A stretch of 64,000 bases of DNA from an uncultured Bacilli bacterium (GTDB lineage Bacteria; Bacillota_I; Bacilli_A; RF39; UBA660), in NCBI GenBank assembly GCA_934095825.1, contig CAKOKQ010000003.1, positions 88,948-152,947 of the forward strand, read 5' to 3'. The translations under genes were made by a program, and so were the position numbers. Positions 43,643 through 52,976 of this stretch are shown here, piece after piece (positions within the stretch are counted from its first letter, which is position 1; each line of letters begins with the position of its first letter). Under the pieces are notes generated by a model that did not search any database, was not told the origin of the DNA, and saw only the letters and a list, made by a program, of their open reading frames with translations.

Positions 43643-45391
43643 ATGGTTATGATAAGTAATGAAGAAATTAATGCAATCCGTAAGAATTGTAACATAGTTG
43701 ATATTATATCTAGTTATATTCCAGTAACCTTAAAAGGAAAAGATTATAAATGTGTTTGTCCATTCCATGATGACCACTCACCAAGCATGAGTATTTCGAC
43801 ATCCAAACAGATTTATAAATGTTTTTCTTGCGGTGCGGCTGGTAATGTATTTACTTTTGTTCAAAATTTTGAAAATGTTTCTTTTATTGAAGCAGTCAAA
43901 ATCGTTGCCGAAAAAATTGGCTATCAAATAAATGGCATTTTTAAACAAGAGACTGTTCTTAAATATCAAAAAGAATATGATCTGATGGAATTAGTAAACA
44001 AGTATTATGAAAATAATATCAATACCCAAAGTGGCTTGCTTGCTAAAGAATATTTACATAATCGTGGCTTAACGGACGAAGACATTAGTAAATTTCGTAT
44101 TGGCTTATCACTTGATGAACCAGCAACATTAAAAAATATTTTAGAAAAAAAAGGGTATACTACAAAAGCTCTCGAAGATTTAGGCCTTGTTAATACAATT
44201 GATAATAATACTTATGATGTTTTTAGAGGGCGTATTATGTTTCCTTTATATGATACCGAGGGCCATGTTATAGGGTATTCTGCGCGTATCTATCGTGGGG
44301 AATCTGTTGCCAAATACATAAATACAAAAGAAACATATCTTTATAAAAAGGGTAATTTCCTTTATAACTATCATTTAGCTAAAGATGAGGCCAAACGATG
44401 CAAGAAACTAATTATCGTTGAAGGCCAAATGGATGCTATAAGACTGTATATTAACGGGGTTAAAAATGTTGTTGCCCTGATGGGAACAGCTCTAACGAAA
44501 GAACAAGTAGATTTAATTAAACGCCTGCGTTGTGAAGTAATCTTGGGTCTTGATGGTGATGAGGCGGGAAGTACAGCTACTTTAAAAAATGGCGAAATCC
44601 TAACACAAAATAATATCACCGTTCAAGTTATTCGAATTAACTTAAAAAAAGATCCCGATGAATATGTCTTTACTTACGGAGTTGCCGGTTATCTTAAAAT
44701 GATTGATAATCCAATCGATTTCTTAGATTTTAAACTAAGTACTTTAAAAAATAAAATAAATCCTGATAACACCGTAGAACTAACTAATTTTATTAATAAA
44801 GTTTTAGAAGACTTAAAAACAATTAACGATCCAATTTATATTGATTTAAGCTTAACTAAACTAAGTAAAAGTACGGGTCTTGATAAAGCTGTTTTAAAAG
44901 AAAGATTAAATGAACTTAGCAATTTACAGACTATAACTAAAGAAGTATTTAAAAAAGAGGAAGAAACTATTCCGGAAACCCAAAATTTATTGGACAAAAT
45001 CACTAAAAAAATGTTATATTATATGTTAAACGACCGGAAGTATGTTTTAGAGTATCAAGAAAAGATTGGTTATTTTCCTAATAAAATCTATCGGGGCATA
45101 GCAAATGAAATTGTGTTTTTTATTGGAAAGAACTATAATATAACGGTTGCTGATTTTATATCTTATATATCTTATAATGAAGCATTTAATGGGGAAGTGT
45201 TGAAAATTTTAGATGAAGATGAAGATGTAAGTGATGAAAACTTTGAGCTTATTATCAAAAGTTATCAAAGACAGAAAGATAAAGAAGATATTGAAGCTTT
45301 AAAACGCCAACTTGCAAATGAATTAGATAGACAACATCAATTACAAATACTAGAACAAATAAGAAAAATAAAAAAAGGAAGTGTTGAGTAA
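43643..45391 (+). CDS. dnaG: DNA primase DnaG
   Basis: The 582-residue primase synthesises RNA primers at the fork. The N-terminal zinc-binding domain is complete ([23 protein letters not shown]). The RNA-polymerase core has [11 protein letters not shown], the TOPRIM Glu in [10 protein letters not shown] and LGLDGDEAG with the metal-binding Asp. The C-terminal helicase-interacting region is short and diverged. It begins with ATG after GAGGG; its stop overlaps rpoD by 1 bp (TAATG), so the two are coupled. The order dnaG-rpoD-trmK is the standard Firmicutes macromolecular-synthesis cluster. Confidence 0.97.
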   Translation: MVMISNEEINAIRKNCNIVDIISSYIPVTLKGKDYKCVCPFHDDHSPSMSISTSKQIYKCFSCGAAGNVFTFVQNFENVSFIEAVKIVAEKIGYQINGIFKQETVLKYQKEYDLMELVNKYYENNINTQSGLLAKEYLHNRGLTDEDISKFRIGLSLDEPATLKNILEKKGYTTKALEDLGLVNTIDNNTYDVFRGRIMFPLYDTEGHVIGYSARIYRGESVAKYINTKETYLYKKGNFLYNYHLAKDEAKRCKKLIIVEGQMDAIRLYINGVKNVVALMGTALTKEQVDLIKRLRCEVILGLDGDEAGSTATLKNGEILTQNNITVQVIRINLKKDPDEYVFTYGVAGYLKMIDNPIDFLDFKLSTLKNKINPDNTVELTNFINKVLEDLKTINDPIYIDLSLTKLSKSTGLDKAVLKERLNELSNLQTITKEVFKKEEETIPETQNLLDKITKKMLYYMLNDRKYVLEYQEKIGYFPNKIYRGIANEIVFFIGKNYNITVADFISYISYNEAFNGEVLKILDEDEDVSDENFELIIKSYQRQKDKEDIEALKRQLANELDRQHQLQILEQIRKIKKGSVE

Positions 45392-46767
45392 TGAATAAAG
45401 AATTACCAAAGGTATTAGAAGAATTAGTTAAAATTAATACGGAAAAGAGTTATGTTAGTTTTCAAGATGTAGCTGATAAAGTAAAAGAATATGGATTGAC
45501 TCCTAAAGATGTTAAGGTTTTATATAAAGATTTAAATGATAAAAATATTGTTTTAAAAGATGTAGTTGAGGAAAAGCCTAAGGCTAAACCAGCTAAAAAA
45601 AGTCCAGCCAAAAAGGAAGCAACGACTTCTAAAGAAAAGGCTGAAACTAAAGAAACTGATAATAATAAAGCTAAAGTTGCTGTTGGGGAAATAAAACCAT
45701 TAAAAGAACGCGAAAAAGAATTAATCGAGTTAGGTAAAAAGAACGGCTTTATTACCTATGAAACTTTAGCTGAACATTTAAAAGGCCTAGATTTAGATGC
45801 TGATGCCTTAGATGAATTATATAATGCCTTAATTGACAATAATATTGAAATCGTTAGTGATGATGATTCTAATTCGGGTGGAAAAAATGCTGAGGAAGAA
45901 TTAGTTCTTAGCGATGAAGAATTAACTAAAGATGTTAATATTAACGACCCTGTTCGTATGTACTTAAAAGAAATAGGTAAAATTCCTTTATTAACTATGG
46001 AAGAAGAAATGAAATATTCCGTAGCGGCCGCTGCTGGCGATGAAAATGCGAAAAGAATTTTAGCCGAATCGAACTTGCGTCTTGTTGTTTCAATTGCTAA
46101 AAGATATGTTGGTCGTGGTTTACTTTTCTTAGACTTGATTCAAGAAGGAAACATCGGTTTAATGAAAGCCGTTGAAAAATTCGACTATGATAAAGGTTTT
46201 AAATTTTCGACTTATGCAACATGGTGGATAAGACAAGCTATTACTCGTGCCCTTGCTGATCAAGCTCGTACCATTCGTGTTCCTGTTCATATGGTTGAAA
46301 CTATCAATAAGATGGCTCGTATTCAAAGACAAATGACTCTAGAATTAAATAGAGAACCTTCGGAAGAAGAAATCGCTAAAAAAATGGGTATTTCTGTTGA
46401 GAAAGTTCGTGAAGTTATTAAGATTAGTCAGGATCCCGTTTCTTTAGAAACGCCAATTGGAGAAGAAGATGATTCTCATTTAGGTGATTTCATTAAAGAT
46501 GAACTATCCATGTCGCCAGAAGAATATGCCACTAATGAAATTTTGAAAGAAGAAATTAAGAGTGTTTTACTAACTCTTCAAGAAAGAGAACAAGAAGTTC
46601 TTGAACTTCGTTTCGGACTTGTTGATGGTACGAGTCATACTTTAGAAGAAGTTGGTAAGAAATTTAATGTAACAAGAGAGCGCATTCGTCAAATTGAAGC
46701 TAAAGCTTTAAGAAAATTAAGACACCCATCTCGTGCAAAAAAATTAAAGGATTTCTTAACTGACTAA
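45391..46767 (+). CDS. rpoD: RNA polymerase sigma factor RpoD (SigA)
   Basis: The 458-residue primary sigma factor carries the Lys/Ala-rich region 1.1 spacer (about 60-95), region 1.2 ([16 protein letters not shown]), region 2 ([36 protein letters not shown], which reads the -10), region 3 ([15 protein letters not shown]) and region 4 ([33 protein letters not shown], which reads the -35). Length is longer than the Bacillus SigA (about 370) because of the N-terminal repeats. It overlaps trmK by 1 bp. Confidence 0.98.
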   Translation: MNKELPKVLEELVKINTEKSYVSFQDVADKVKEYGLTPKDVKVLYKDLNDKNIVLKDVVEEKPKAKPAKKSPAKKEATTSKEKAETKETDNNKAKVAVGEIKPLKEREKELIELGKKNGFITYETLAEHLKGLDLDADALDELYNALIDNNIEIVSDDDSNSGGKNAEEELVLSDEELTKDVNINDPVRMYLKEIGKIPLLTMEEEMKYSVAAAAGDENAKRILAESNLRLVVSIAKRYVGRGLLFLDLIQEGNIGLMKAVEKFDYDKGFKFSTYATWWIRQAITRALADQARTIRVPVHMVETINKMARIQRQMTLELNREPSEEEIAKKMGISVEKVREVIKISQDPVSLETPIGEEDDSHLGDFIKDELSMSPEEYATNEILKEEIKSVLLTLQEREQEVLELRFGLVDGTSHTLEEVGKKFNVTRERIRQIEAKALRKLRHPSRAKKLKDFLTD

Positions 46768-47438
46768 TGCTAAGTAGACGCTTACAAAAAATTGCTTCCT
46801 TCCTAGAGCCAAAAGATAAAGTGGTTGACATTGGCTGCGACCATGGCTACTTAGGAATTTATGCTACTCAAAATAACTTAGTCCAAAGTATCATTTTAAC
46901 TGATATAAAAGATTCAGCTCTTAGTATGGCTCGTAAAAATGTTGCTAATAGTAATCTTGATATTCCTTTAATAGTAAGTGATGGCTTAGAAAATATAGAT
47001 AAAAATGCTATAAATACTATTCTCATCAGTGGCATGGGAACCAGTACGATTTTACATATATTAAATAATAAAGAAAAGATGGAAAATGTTGATAAGTTAA
47101 TCTTACAGTCCAATAATAATCTTGATACCTTAAGAAGTGAAGTTACCAAATTAGGTTTTAAATTGATAGATGAAATTACCGTTTTAGATAATAATATCTG
47201 GTATGTAATTTGCTTATTTAAAAAGAATATTGATAACAAACTAGATAGCAGAACAATAAAATATGGTTTAATAAAAAAAGATAAAAAAGATTATTATCAA
47301 TATTTAATAACTAATCAAATAGATATTTTAAAAAAATTAGAAAAATCTAATAATGAAAATTTAAAATTAAATATCAAAAAAGAAATAAAGACTTTAGAAG
47401 AACTATTGGAAGAATGTCGGATTATTGGTGGTAATTGA
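46767..47438 (+). CDS. trmK: tRNA (adenine-22-N1)-methyltransferase TrmK
   Basis: The 223-residue enzyme methylates A22 of tRNA. It begins SRRLQKIASFLEPKDKVVDI, followed by GCDHGYLGIY (AdoMet-binding motif I) and a middle block ILISGMGTSTILHIL, typical of the family (GMGG). A coiled-coil C-terminus follows. Its start overlaps the rpoD stop, as in other Firmicutes. Its transcript probably ends at 47464-47493, inside the convergent gene. Confidence 0.92.
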   Translation: MLSRRLQKIASFLEPKDKVVDIGCDHGYLGIYATQNNLVQSIILTDIKDSALSMARKNVANSNLDIPLIVSDGLENIDKNAINTILISGMGTSTILHILNNKEKMENVDKLILQSNNNLDTLRSEVTKLGFKLIDEITVLDNNIWYVICLFKKNIDNKLDSRTIKYGLIKKDKKDYYQYLITNQIDILKKLEKSNNENLKLNIKKEIKTLEELLEECRIIGGN

Positions 47439-47678
47439 AGCAACTTTGGTTTCTTTTGAAAATGGAGTATCATGCGTAGTGATACTTTTTTTATTTGTGC
47501 TCACCATACTATCAGGTTTATTAAATTCCTTAAAAATACTTAAAATACTCCCAGCATTACTGATAATGGGACGCATTTGCTTATATAAAGGAATCGCCTG
47601 ATTAACTAAATTTAGCGTTTTAGAAATTCCTCCAATTACTTTGCCAAAAGTTAAACCATTAAAACTGTTAGGGTACAT
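47403..47678 (-). CDS. YqfQ/VrrA-like small protein
   Basis: The 91-residue protein begins MYPNSFNGLTFGKVIGGISK, then TLNLVNQAIPLYKQMRPIIS and AGSILSIFKEFNK. This matches the recalled core of Bacillus YqfQ (VrrA), which lies in the same sigA-trmK neighbourhood. The C-terminal 35 residues are low-complexity Ser/Thr/Lys. It is convergent with trmK, overlapping it by 36 bp, and its promoter would be back-to-back with the one at 47737. Function is unknown; in Bacillus it is linked to the spore or envelope. Confidence 0.6.
   Translation of the reverse strand: MYPNSFNGLTFGKVIGGISKTLNLVNQAIPLYKQMRPIISNAGSILSIFKEFNKPDSMVSTNKKSITTHDTPFSKETKVASITTNNPTFFQ
47464..47493 (+). terminator. Plus-strand terminator of trmK inside the convergent gene
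   Basis: AGTATCA and TGATACT form a 7-bp stem followed by eight T. It lies within the coding sequence of the minus-strand YqfQ-like gene. Confidence 0.65.
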
Positions 47679-47734
47679 AATATCACCTTCTAAAATAGTA
47701 TATGAAAAATTTGTTTTCTTATTGCCTCTTTTTT

Positions 47735-47742
47735 GCTATAAT
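47735..47742 (+). promoter_or_regulatory. Extended -10 promoter of the gspF-like gene
   Basis: TGCTATAAT (extended -10), 25 bp before ATG 47767. It supports that start over the longer frame from 47641. Confidence 0.55.
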
Positions 47743-47766
47743 GTTAGTAAGATAATAGGTGATGGT

Positions 47767-49443
47767 ATGGTGGATGCAAATAATAGTGCAATGGTAAGTA
47801 ATGTTACTACGAGTAATAATACTAATATAAATACAACTAATAATAATAGTAATGTTTTAAATAACCAAAGCAATAATTTTAATAATCAAAATGATGAAAA
47901 AGAGAGTAAAAGCAGCTTTTTGCTAGAATTTGTTTATAGTTTTTTTAATATTTTTTACTTAGCATATAGGGGAGTATCTTATCCATTACAAACCATTTTT
48001 AATGCCTCATCTAAGACAGTTGATGATGCTTACCAACAAGCTAAATTTATGAATACTACGAAACCTAAACGCAATGATGACTTAGATGTTATTGTTAAAA
48101 AAATCAAAGATTTTTTAGGCATTACCCAAAAAGAGGTATTAAAGTTAGAAGAGGAAAGAAGGAAATTGCAGTTAGAATTGCAGCAACCAGAAGCATCAAC
48201 TCCCGGAAAAGCTAAAATCTATCGCTATAAAATTAAAAATACTGATGGTAAAATAGAGTATGGTAATTTTACAGCACTTTCTAAGATGGATGTTAACTCA
48301 TTCTTACTTAATGAAGGAGTTGAAGTTTATAAAATTGAGAATAATCAGTTAATCGATTTTCTTTATGGTGATTCTTCAGTCGTTGGTAGTAAGTGGTCAA
48401 CTAAAGACTTAATTTTCTGGTTAACCCAGTTATCCACTTATATTAAAGCAGGTATTACATTAAACGATGCAATTAAAATCTTAATAAACCAATATGGTAA
48501 ACAAAAAGACAAAAAGGTAACTATGCAAGCTATTGCCTATGAACTTACTATGGGTAATACTTTCTCCCAAGCCTTAGAAAAACAGGGAAGTAAATTTCCT
48601 ACATTATTAATTAATATGTTAAAAGCTGCTGAGGCTACCGGCGATTTAGAATCAACCCTTGATGATATGGCTAACTATTATACCGAGATGGAAACGACCA
48701 GAAAGCAAATGATTAGTGCCATGACTTATCCAACTATCGTTATTATTTTTGCTATCGTTGTTGTTTGTTTTATCATCTTGTATGTTGTTCCTCAATTTGA
48801 AGAAATTTATGCATCTAACGGAGTTACGGTAACTGGCTTAACCGCTATTGTTTTAGCAATAAGTAAATTCTTAAAAACCGATGCTTGGATGCTATTACTA
48901 GCAGTTATCGTCGCTATCATTATTTTTGCGTTGGCATATAAAAAAGTCAAAGCCTTTCGCCGGGAAGTTCAGGTTATTTTAATGCACATTCCAGTCATAA
49001 AAGATATTATGATATATAATGAAATTGCTATTTTTACCAAGACTTTTGCGTCCCTTTTAAAAAATAATGTTTATATAACGCAAAGTGTTGAAATTTTAAG
49101 TAAAATAACTAATAATGAAATTTATAAAGAAATAATGTATAATACTATTAACAACATTGTCGTTGGTGATAAGATATCGAAAGCTTTTAAAAATCACTGG
49201 GCGGTTCCTGATGTTGCTTATAACATGATTGTTACTGGTGAATCAACAGGTGAACTAGCTGAAATGATGGATCGAGTAAGTCATTATTATCAAGAACAAC
49301 ACTCATCAATGGTTAATAATATTAAGAGTTTTATCGAACCTTTAACAATTATTTTCTTAGCGGTTGTTGTCGGTGGTATTATCATCTCGATTTTAGTACC
49401 AATGTTTGATATGTATAATCAAGTATCTAGTGGGGGTATGTAA
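47767..49443 (+). CDS. Type II secretion/type IV pilus inner-membrane protein (GspF/PilC-like)
   Basis: The 558-residue protein has an Asn/Thr-rich head (residues 5-45), an amphipathic middle and two T2SSF domains (about 210-335 and 415-545). Signatures include FWLTQLSTYIKAGITLNDAI, NMLKAAEATGDLESTLDDMA and MIVTGESTGELAEMMDRVSH. Three membrane segments lie near 335-360, 380-420 and 520-548. It is the platform protein of pilus or competence pseudopilus assembly. The prepilin peptidase gene follows directly (overlapping ATG), but no ATPase or pilin gene is near. The start is set by the promoter at 47737. Confidence 0.85.
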   Translation: MVDANNSAMVSNVTTSNNTNINTTNNNSNVLNNQSNNFNNQNDEKESKSSFLLEFVYSFFNIFYLAYRGVSYPLQTIFNASSKTVDDAYQQAKFMNTTKPKRNDDLDVIVKKIKDFLGITQKEVLKLEEERRKLQLELQQPEASTPGKAKIYRYKIKNTDGKIEYGNFTALSKMDVNSFLLNEGVEVYKIENNQLIDFLYGDSSVVGSKWSTKDLIFWLTQLSTYIKAGITLNDAIKILINQYGKQKDKKVTMQAIAYELTMGNTFSQALEKQGSKFPTLLINMLKAAEATGDLESTLDDMANYYTEMETTRKQMISAMTYPTIVIIFAIVVVCFIILYVVPQFEEIYASNGVTVTGLTAIVLAISKFLKTDAWMLLLAVIVAIIIFALAYKKVKAFRREVQVILMHIPVIKDIMIYNEIAIFTKTFASLLKNNVYITQSVEILSKITNNEIYKEIMYNTINNIVVGDKISKAFKNHWAVPDVAYNMIVTGESTGELAEMMDRVSHYYQEQHSSMVNNIKSFIEPLTIIFLAVVVGGIIISILVPMFDMYNQVSSGGM

Positions 49444-50210
49444 TGAATATAATTTATATAATATATATGTTTGTTATAGGAACTATTATGGGTTCCTTCT
49501 TTAATGTAATTGGACATCGCCTTAGTAAAAATGAATCAGCTATAAAACCACGAAGTCATTGTGAATTTTGTGGTCATACCTTAGCGTGGTATGAATTAAT
49601 TCCGATTGTTTCCTTTTTAATTCAAGGTGGTAAATGCCGAAAATGTAGAGCTAAATTATCTTGGTGGTACCCATTAATAGAGATAATAACTGGTTTATTT
49701 TTTGTGGGCTGCTATCTATATTATGGTTTTACTTATGATTTATTACTAGCATTAATCATTTCTAGTGTTTTGATTATTACTTGTATTAGTGATTTTAATT
49801 ATTTAGTCATTTTAGATGAAGTCTTAGTAGTATCAAGCCTTGCTGCTTTAGTAGTTATCTTTCTAAAAGCTGGGCTTAACGGTCTTATTATATCTTTATT
49901 AAGTGGCCTTTTAATGTTTTTCTTTATGTTAATGGTTAAAATTGTTGGCGATAAAGCCTTTAAAAGAGAATCTCTTGGTGGTGGCGACATCAAATTATCT
50001 TTATTTATCGGTTTAGTCTTAGGTTATAAACTTTCTTTTATAAACTTAGTTTTAGCTAGTTTTCTAGCTTTACCCGTAGCCTTCTATTATTTAGTGAAAT
50101 TAAAAGATAGAGAAGTTCCTTTTGGTCCTTTCTTAATAATTTCTACTTTTATAATTTATATCTTTTCTACTCAAATTTTAGAGTTTATCGATTTATTAAT
50201 TTATTTATAG
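49443..50210 (+). CDS. Prepilin peptidase (PilD/ComC-like)
   Basis: The 255-residue membrane protease cleaves type IV prepilin leaders. It has GTIMGSFFNVIGHRL at the start, the zinc-type CEFCGHTLAW ... CRKCRAKLSWWYPLIE block, and the catalytic aspartates in CISDFNYLVILDE and GGGDIKLSLFIG (GxGD). About eight membrane segments are visible. It is coupled to the gspF-like gene by a TAATG overlap. Confidence 0.93.
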   Translation: MNIIYIIYMFVIGTIMGSFFNVIGHRLSKNESAIKPRSHCEFCGHTLAWYELIPIVSFLIQGGKCRKCRAKLSWWYPLIEIITGLFFVGCYLYYGFTYDLLLALIISSVLIITCISDFNYLVILDEVLVVSSLAALVVIFLKAGLNGLIISLLSGLLMFFFMLMVKIVGDKAFKRESLGGGDIKLSLFIGLVLGYKLSFINLVLASFLALPVAFYYLVKLKDREVPFGPFLIISTFIIYIFSTQILEFIDLLIYL

Positions 50211-50244
50211 AAGAAGAGTCATAAAAACATGACTTCTTTTTTTA
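50211..50244 (+). terminator. Intrinsic terminator of the prepilin peptidase gene
   Basis: AAGAGTCAT pairs with ATGACTTCTT (one bulge), followed by a T-run. Confidence 0.7.
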
Positions 50245-50399
50245 AATATCAATATAGTCTGATAGTCCAACAAATATATATAAAGTAACATAATTATTAT
50301 TAAAAAAGTTCTTCTTATAAAAGTAAGAAGACACGATTGAAGATACAAACAGAATAAAAAAATCCGTTTATTTTAAAATTTGTTACCAATTTACTAATT
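50245..50399. other. Short spacer before the invertible segment
   Basis: AT-rich, with one hairpin (AAGTTCTTCTTATAAAAGTAAGAAGAC-like, near 50308-50335). No coding frame. Confidence 0.35.
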
Positions 50400-50424
50400 T
50401 TCATAGAGTTTATAACTCTATGAA
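50400..50424 (+). repeat. Left recombination-site-like repeat of invertible segment 2
   Basis: Arms TTCATAGAGT and ACTCTATGAA around spacer TTATA. Same arms as at 12751, different spacer. It is inverted relative to 50662-50686 with one mismatch. Confidence 0.85.
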
Positions 50425-50661
50425 AGCATATTTCTGTAAGTATTATTAATTTATATTACAAGCATAGCATAAAATTCTGTCTATTTCTACTATAAAAATA
50501 CTACTTTTTAAATATTTTCTCGTCAAAATTTTAGTCAAAAAACAATGTAAAGTTTCCCTAATTTATAGGTTCTTGTAAGCGTCAAGTATAATTTGCTTTT
50601 TTATCTTTTTCTGGTCAAATTTCTAGTCAAATACCACACCAAGCCAGTATTTACCTGCCAT
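50425..50661. promoter_or_regulatory. Putative invertible promoter segment 2 (237 bp)
   Basis: A non-coding segment between inverted 25-bp repeats before the surface-protein gene at 50721. It carries two tandem TTTGAC pairs spaced 12 bp on the minus strand, as in segment 1. A TATAAT also occurs on the plus strand near 50585. The current state is not certain; by analogy with segment 1 the repeats point away from the gene (OFF). Confidence 0.7.
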
Positions 50662-50686
50662 TTCATAGAGTTATAAACTCTAAGAA
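50662..50686 (-). repeat. Right recombination-site-like repeat of invertible segment 2
   Basis: Arms TTCATAGAGT and ACTCTAAGAA around spacer TATAA, which is the complement of the left spacer TTATA. 24 of 25 bases match the left copy inverted. It ends 34 bp before the start codon. Confidence 0.85.
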
Positions 50687-50720
50687 AAGTGTCAAGTTTT
50701 GTAAAAAAGGAAATGGATAA

Positions 50721-51992
50721 GTGTTTATGATGAAGAGATATTTAATAGTTATTAGTTTTTTAATACTGGGAAGTTGTTATTTGCTAAGTTTTAAAATTAA
50801 TGATGAAAGTGCTAAGAATATTATTGGTGTTTATATTAACGATGAATATTCTAATAGCGTTCCCCTTAAAGATAGTGGTTATTATGTTGACAAAATAGAA
50901 TGTGATAATAATTCTTCAGGAGAATGGGATTATGTTAGTTGGGGTTTACTTACTACTAATATGAGTAAAAAATCTAAATGTAATGTTTATTTTAGAAAAG
51001 ATACTATTGTTAATTCAATAAAAAGTCAGTTGGACACCACTAGCAAGTGTCCAACAGTAAATGATGATGGCTCGGTTAATGTAACCAGTGCTGAATCAGA
51101 AAACTCGCTACTTTGTAGTGCTCCTGATAACTATGGAACAAGCTATTATTATCGTGGGAATGTTTCTAATAACTATGTTTATTTTGCTAACTTTTATTGG
51201 CGTATCGTAAGAATAAATGGTGATGGTTCTATAAGAATAATCTATGATGGAACTTCAGCCCATGAAAATGGTGAAGCTAGCGAGGATAGAATAATTGGTC
51301 AAAGTGCTTTTAATGAACAGGCAGATGATAATGCTTATGTCGGTTATATGTATGGGACACCGAGTTCATCTACTTATGAAGAAACTCATGCCAATATAAA
51401 TGATTCAACAATAAAAAAATATGTTGATAGGTGGTATGAAAATAATATTAAAGATGCTAGATATGAGCAATACTTATCTGATAATTTGTTTTGCAATGAT
51501 AAATCCGTTAGCAATTATAGAGAAACTTATAAAAATTTGGGATATGGTACAGAAAATACTTATTATAGATGGGCTTATGGTCCTTGGGGCAATTCTAAAT
51601 ATGAAAATAAGTATGTAAAGCTAGTTTGTAATAATATACATGATTCGTTCAGTTTGCCAAATTACGATTATGGAAACGAGGCTTTAACTTATCCAATTGC
51701 TTTATTAAGTTTTGATGAAGCTACTTTAGCTGGTGGTTGGAATGTTGCAAACAAAAATTACTATTTGTCAAACAATGCCAAACAATGGTGGCTTATGTCG
51801 GCTGTCGATTATTATGGCGGAGCTTCTGCTACTGTTGGGGGCGTTTCTTCAAATGGAACACTAGGAACTCAAGATTTTGTTGTCGGAAATCGTGTTAATA
51901 AGATAGATGGTGTTAAACCTGTCATCAATTTAAAACAAGGCTCATTAAAGTCAGGTGATGGCACCATAACCAATGCTTACCTTGTAGACTAA
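50721..51992 (+). CDS. Phase-variable surface protein with shared N-terminal domain
   Basis: The 423-residue product has a signal or anchor (YLIVISFLILGSCYLLSF), then the ~65-residue domain IIGVYINDEYSNSVPLKDSG ... WGLLTTNMSKKSKCNVYF shared with the 13074 protein. From about 95 it has a large domain with NYVYFANFYWRIVRINGDGS, IRIIYDGT, and near the end NYYLSNNAKQWWLMSAVDYY and VKPVINLKQG. This YWRIVRING ... W.L.P ... VRPVI layout is that of bacterial DUF6273-like exported domains. It likely sits on the cell surface. The start is GTG 8 bp after AAGGAA. Its only upstream control region is the invertible segment. Confidence 0.75.
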   Translation: MFMMKRYLIVISFLILGSCYLLSFKINDESAKNIIGVYINDEYSNSVPLKDSGYYVDKIECDNNSSGEWDYVSWGLLTTNMSKKSKCNVYFRKDTIVNSIKSQLDTTSKCPTVNDDGSVNVTSAESENSLLCSAPDNYGTSYYYRGNVSNNYVYFANFYWRIVRINGDGSIRIIYDGTSAHENGEASEDRIIGQSAFNEQADDNAYVGYMYGTPSSSTYEETHANINDSTIKKYVDRWYENNIKDARYEQYLSDNLFCNDKSVSNYRETYKNLGYGTENTYYRWAYGPWGNSKYENKYVKLVCNNIHDSFSLPNYDYGNEALTYPIALLSFDEATLAGGWNVANKNYYLSNNAKQWWLMSAVDYYGGASATVGGVSSNGTLGTQDFVVGNRVNKIDGVKPVINLKQGSLKSGDGTITNAYLVD

Positions 51993-52010
51993 TTTTAGAC
52001 TTAGTCTTTT
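51986..52010 (+). terminator. Intrinsic terminator of the phase-variable gene
   Basis: AGACTAA and TTAGTCT stem followed by T-run; the left arm overlaps the stop codon. Confidence 0.7.
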
Positions 52011-52045
52011 TAAGTGCGATAAACATATAATTAACTAGTGATTAT

Positions 52046-52945
52046 ATGAAAAATTTTATCCTTTATTACTATAATTTAGAAATAACCGACTATATTAGTC
52101 AGGATACTTATTATTATATAGAGACTAAGACAGATATCTATTATTTTTGTAAAGTGCGTAAAAGTGAAGAAGAACTGACCAAGATTTATGAAGAACTTTC
52201 TAATACTAATTATCATTTGCTTATCAAAAATAAATATAATCGCTATCTTGTTGAGTATAATAAAGAATCTTATTGCTTACTTAAAGTTCGCTGTCTTTTA
52301 AATGACACGATAAGTTTTAAAGAAATAAAAAATAATCGTCCTTTAATCAGGGAAAGAAATACGGTTGATTGGAGTCTTATTTGGCAAGAAAAAATTGATT
52401 ATTTAGAAGAGCAAGCTGACCTTTTTCGAGTTGGTAAAAACTCTTTAATCCATAGTTTTATTTATTTTGTTGGTTTAGGTGAAAATGCAATAAGCTATTT
52501 AAACTATAATAACTTTAAATCATATAATTTATCGGTTTGTCATTATCGTGTTTATTATCCTAATAAACCAGTCAATTATTATAACAGCCTTAATACCTTG
52601 ATAGATTATGACATTAGAGATTACGCCGAATATATAAAAGAAGTGTTTTATCAAAATAAAGATTATGATTGTTTAAACTTAGTAAGAGAGATTTTAATGG
52701 ACAAGCGATATACGCGTGATGATTTTGGCCTTTTTTATGCTAGAATGCTTTATCCTAGTTACTTCTTTGATTGTTTTAGTAAATATATTTTAGAAGATAA
52801 ATTAAAAGAAGAAGAACTGATGGCTATTTTAGAGAGAGTAGATGATTATGAGACCTTTTTAAAAGATACTTATTATGAAATAAAAAAAGTTTATGATATC
52901 CCAGAAATTACTTGGCTTCTAAAAAAGAGTAATAAGTCTTTTTAA
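52046..52945 (+). CDS. Hypothetical protein (possible CotS/YutH-like kinase fold)
   Basis: The 299-residue protein is Tyr-rich, with no signal peptide. Blocks such as YHLLIKNKYNRYLVEYNKES, DWSLIWQEKIDYLEEQADLF and FIYFVGLGENAISYLN recall the degenerate aminoglycoside-kinase-like coat proteins of Bacillus (YutH/CotS). No catalytic HxD...D motif is seen, so an enzyme function is unlikely. It is a cytosolic protein of unknown role. Its stop lies in a long bidirectional terminator. Confidence 0.5.
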   Translation: MKNFILYYYNLEITDYISQDTYYYIETKTDIYYFCKVRKSEEELTKIYEELSNTNYHLLIKNKYNRYLVEYNKESYCLLKVRCLLNDTISFKEIKNNRPLIRERNTVDWSLIWQEKIDYLEEQADLFRVGKNSLIHSFIYFVGLGENAISYLNYNNFKSYNLSVCHYRVYYPNKPVNYYNSLNTLIDYDIRDYAEYIKEVFYQNKDYDCLNLVREILMDKRYTRDDFGLFYARMLYPSYFFDCFSKYILEDKLKEEELMAILERVDDYETFLKDTYYEIKKVYDIPEITWLLKKSNKSF

Positions 52946-52962
52946 TATAACTTATTACTCTT
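52925..52962. terminator. Bidirectional terminator between convergent genes
   Basis: AAGAGTAATAAGT and its 13-bp perfect complement, with T-runs on both strands. It serves the gene at 52046 and the NifU-like gene at 52977. Confidence 0.8.
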
Positions 52963-52976
52963 AGATTTTTTGGCTT

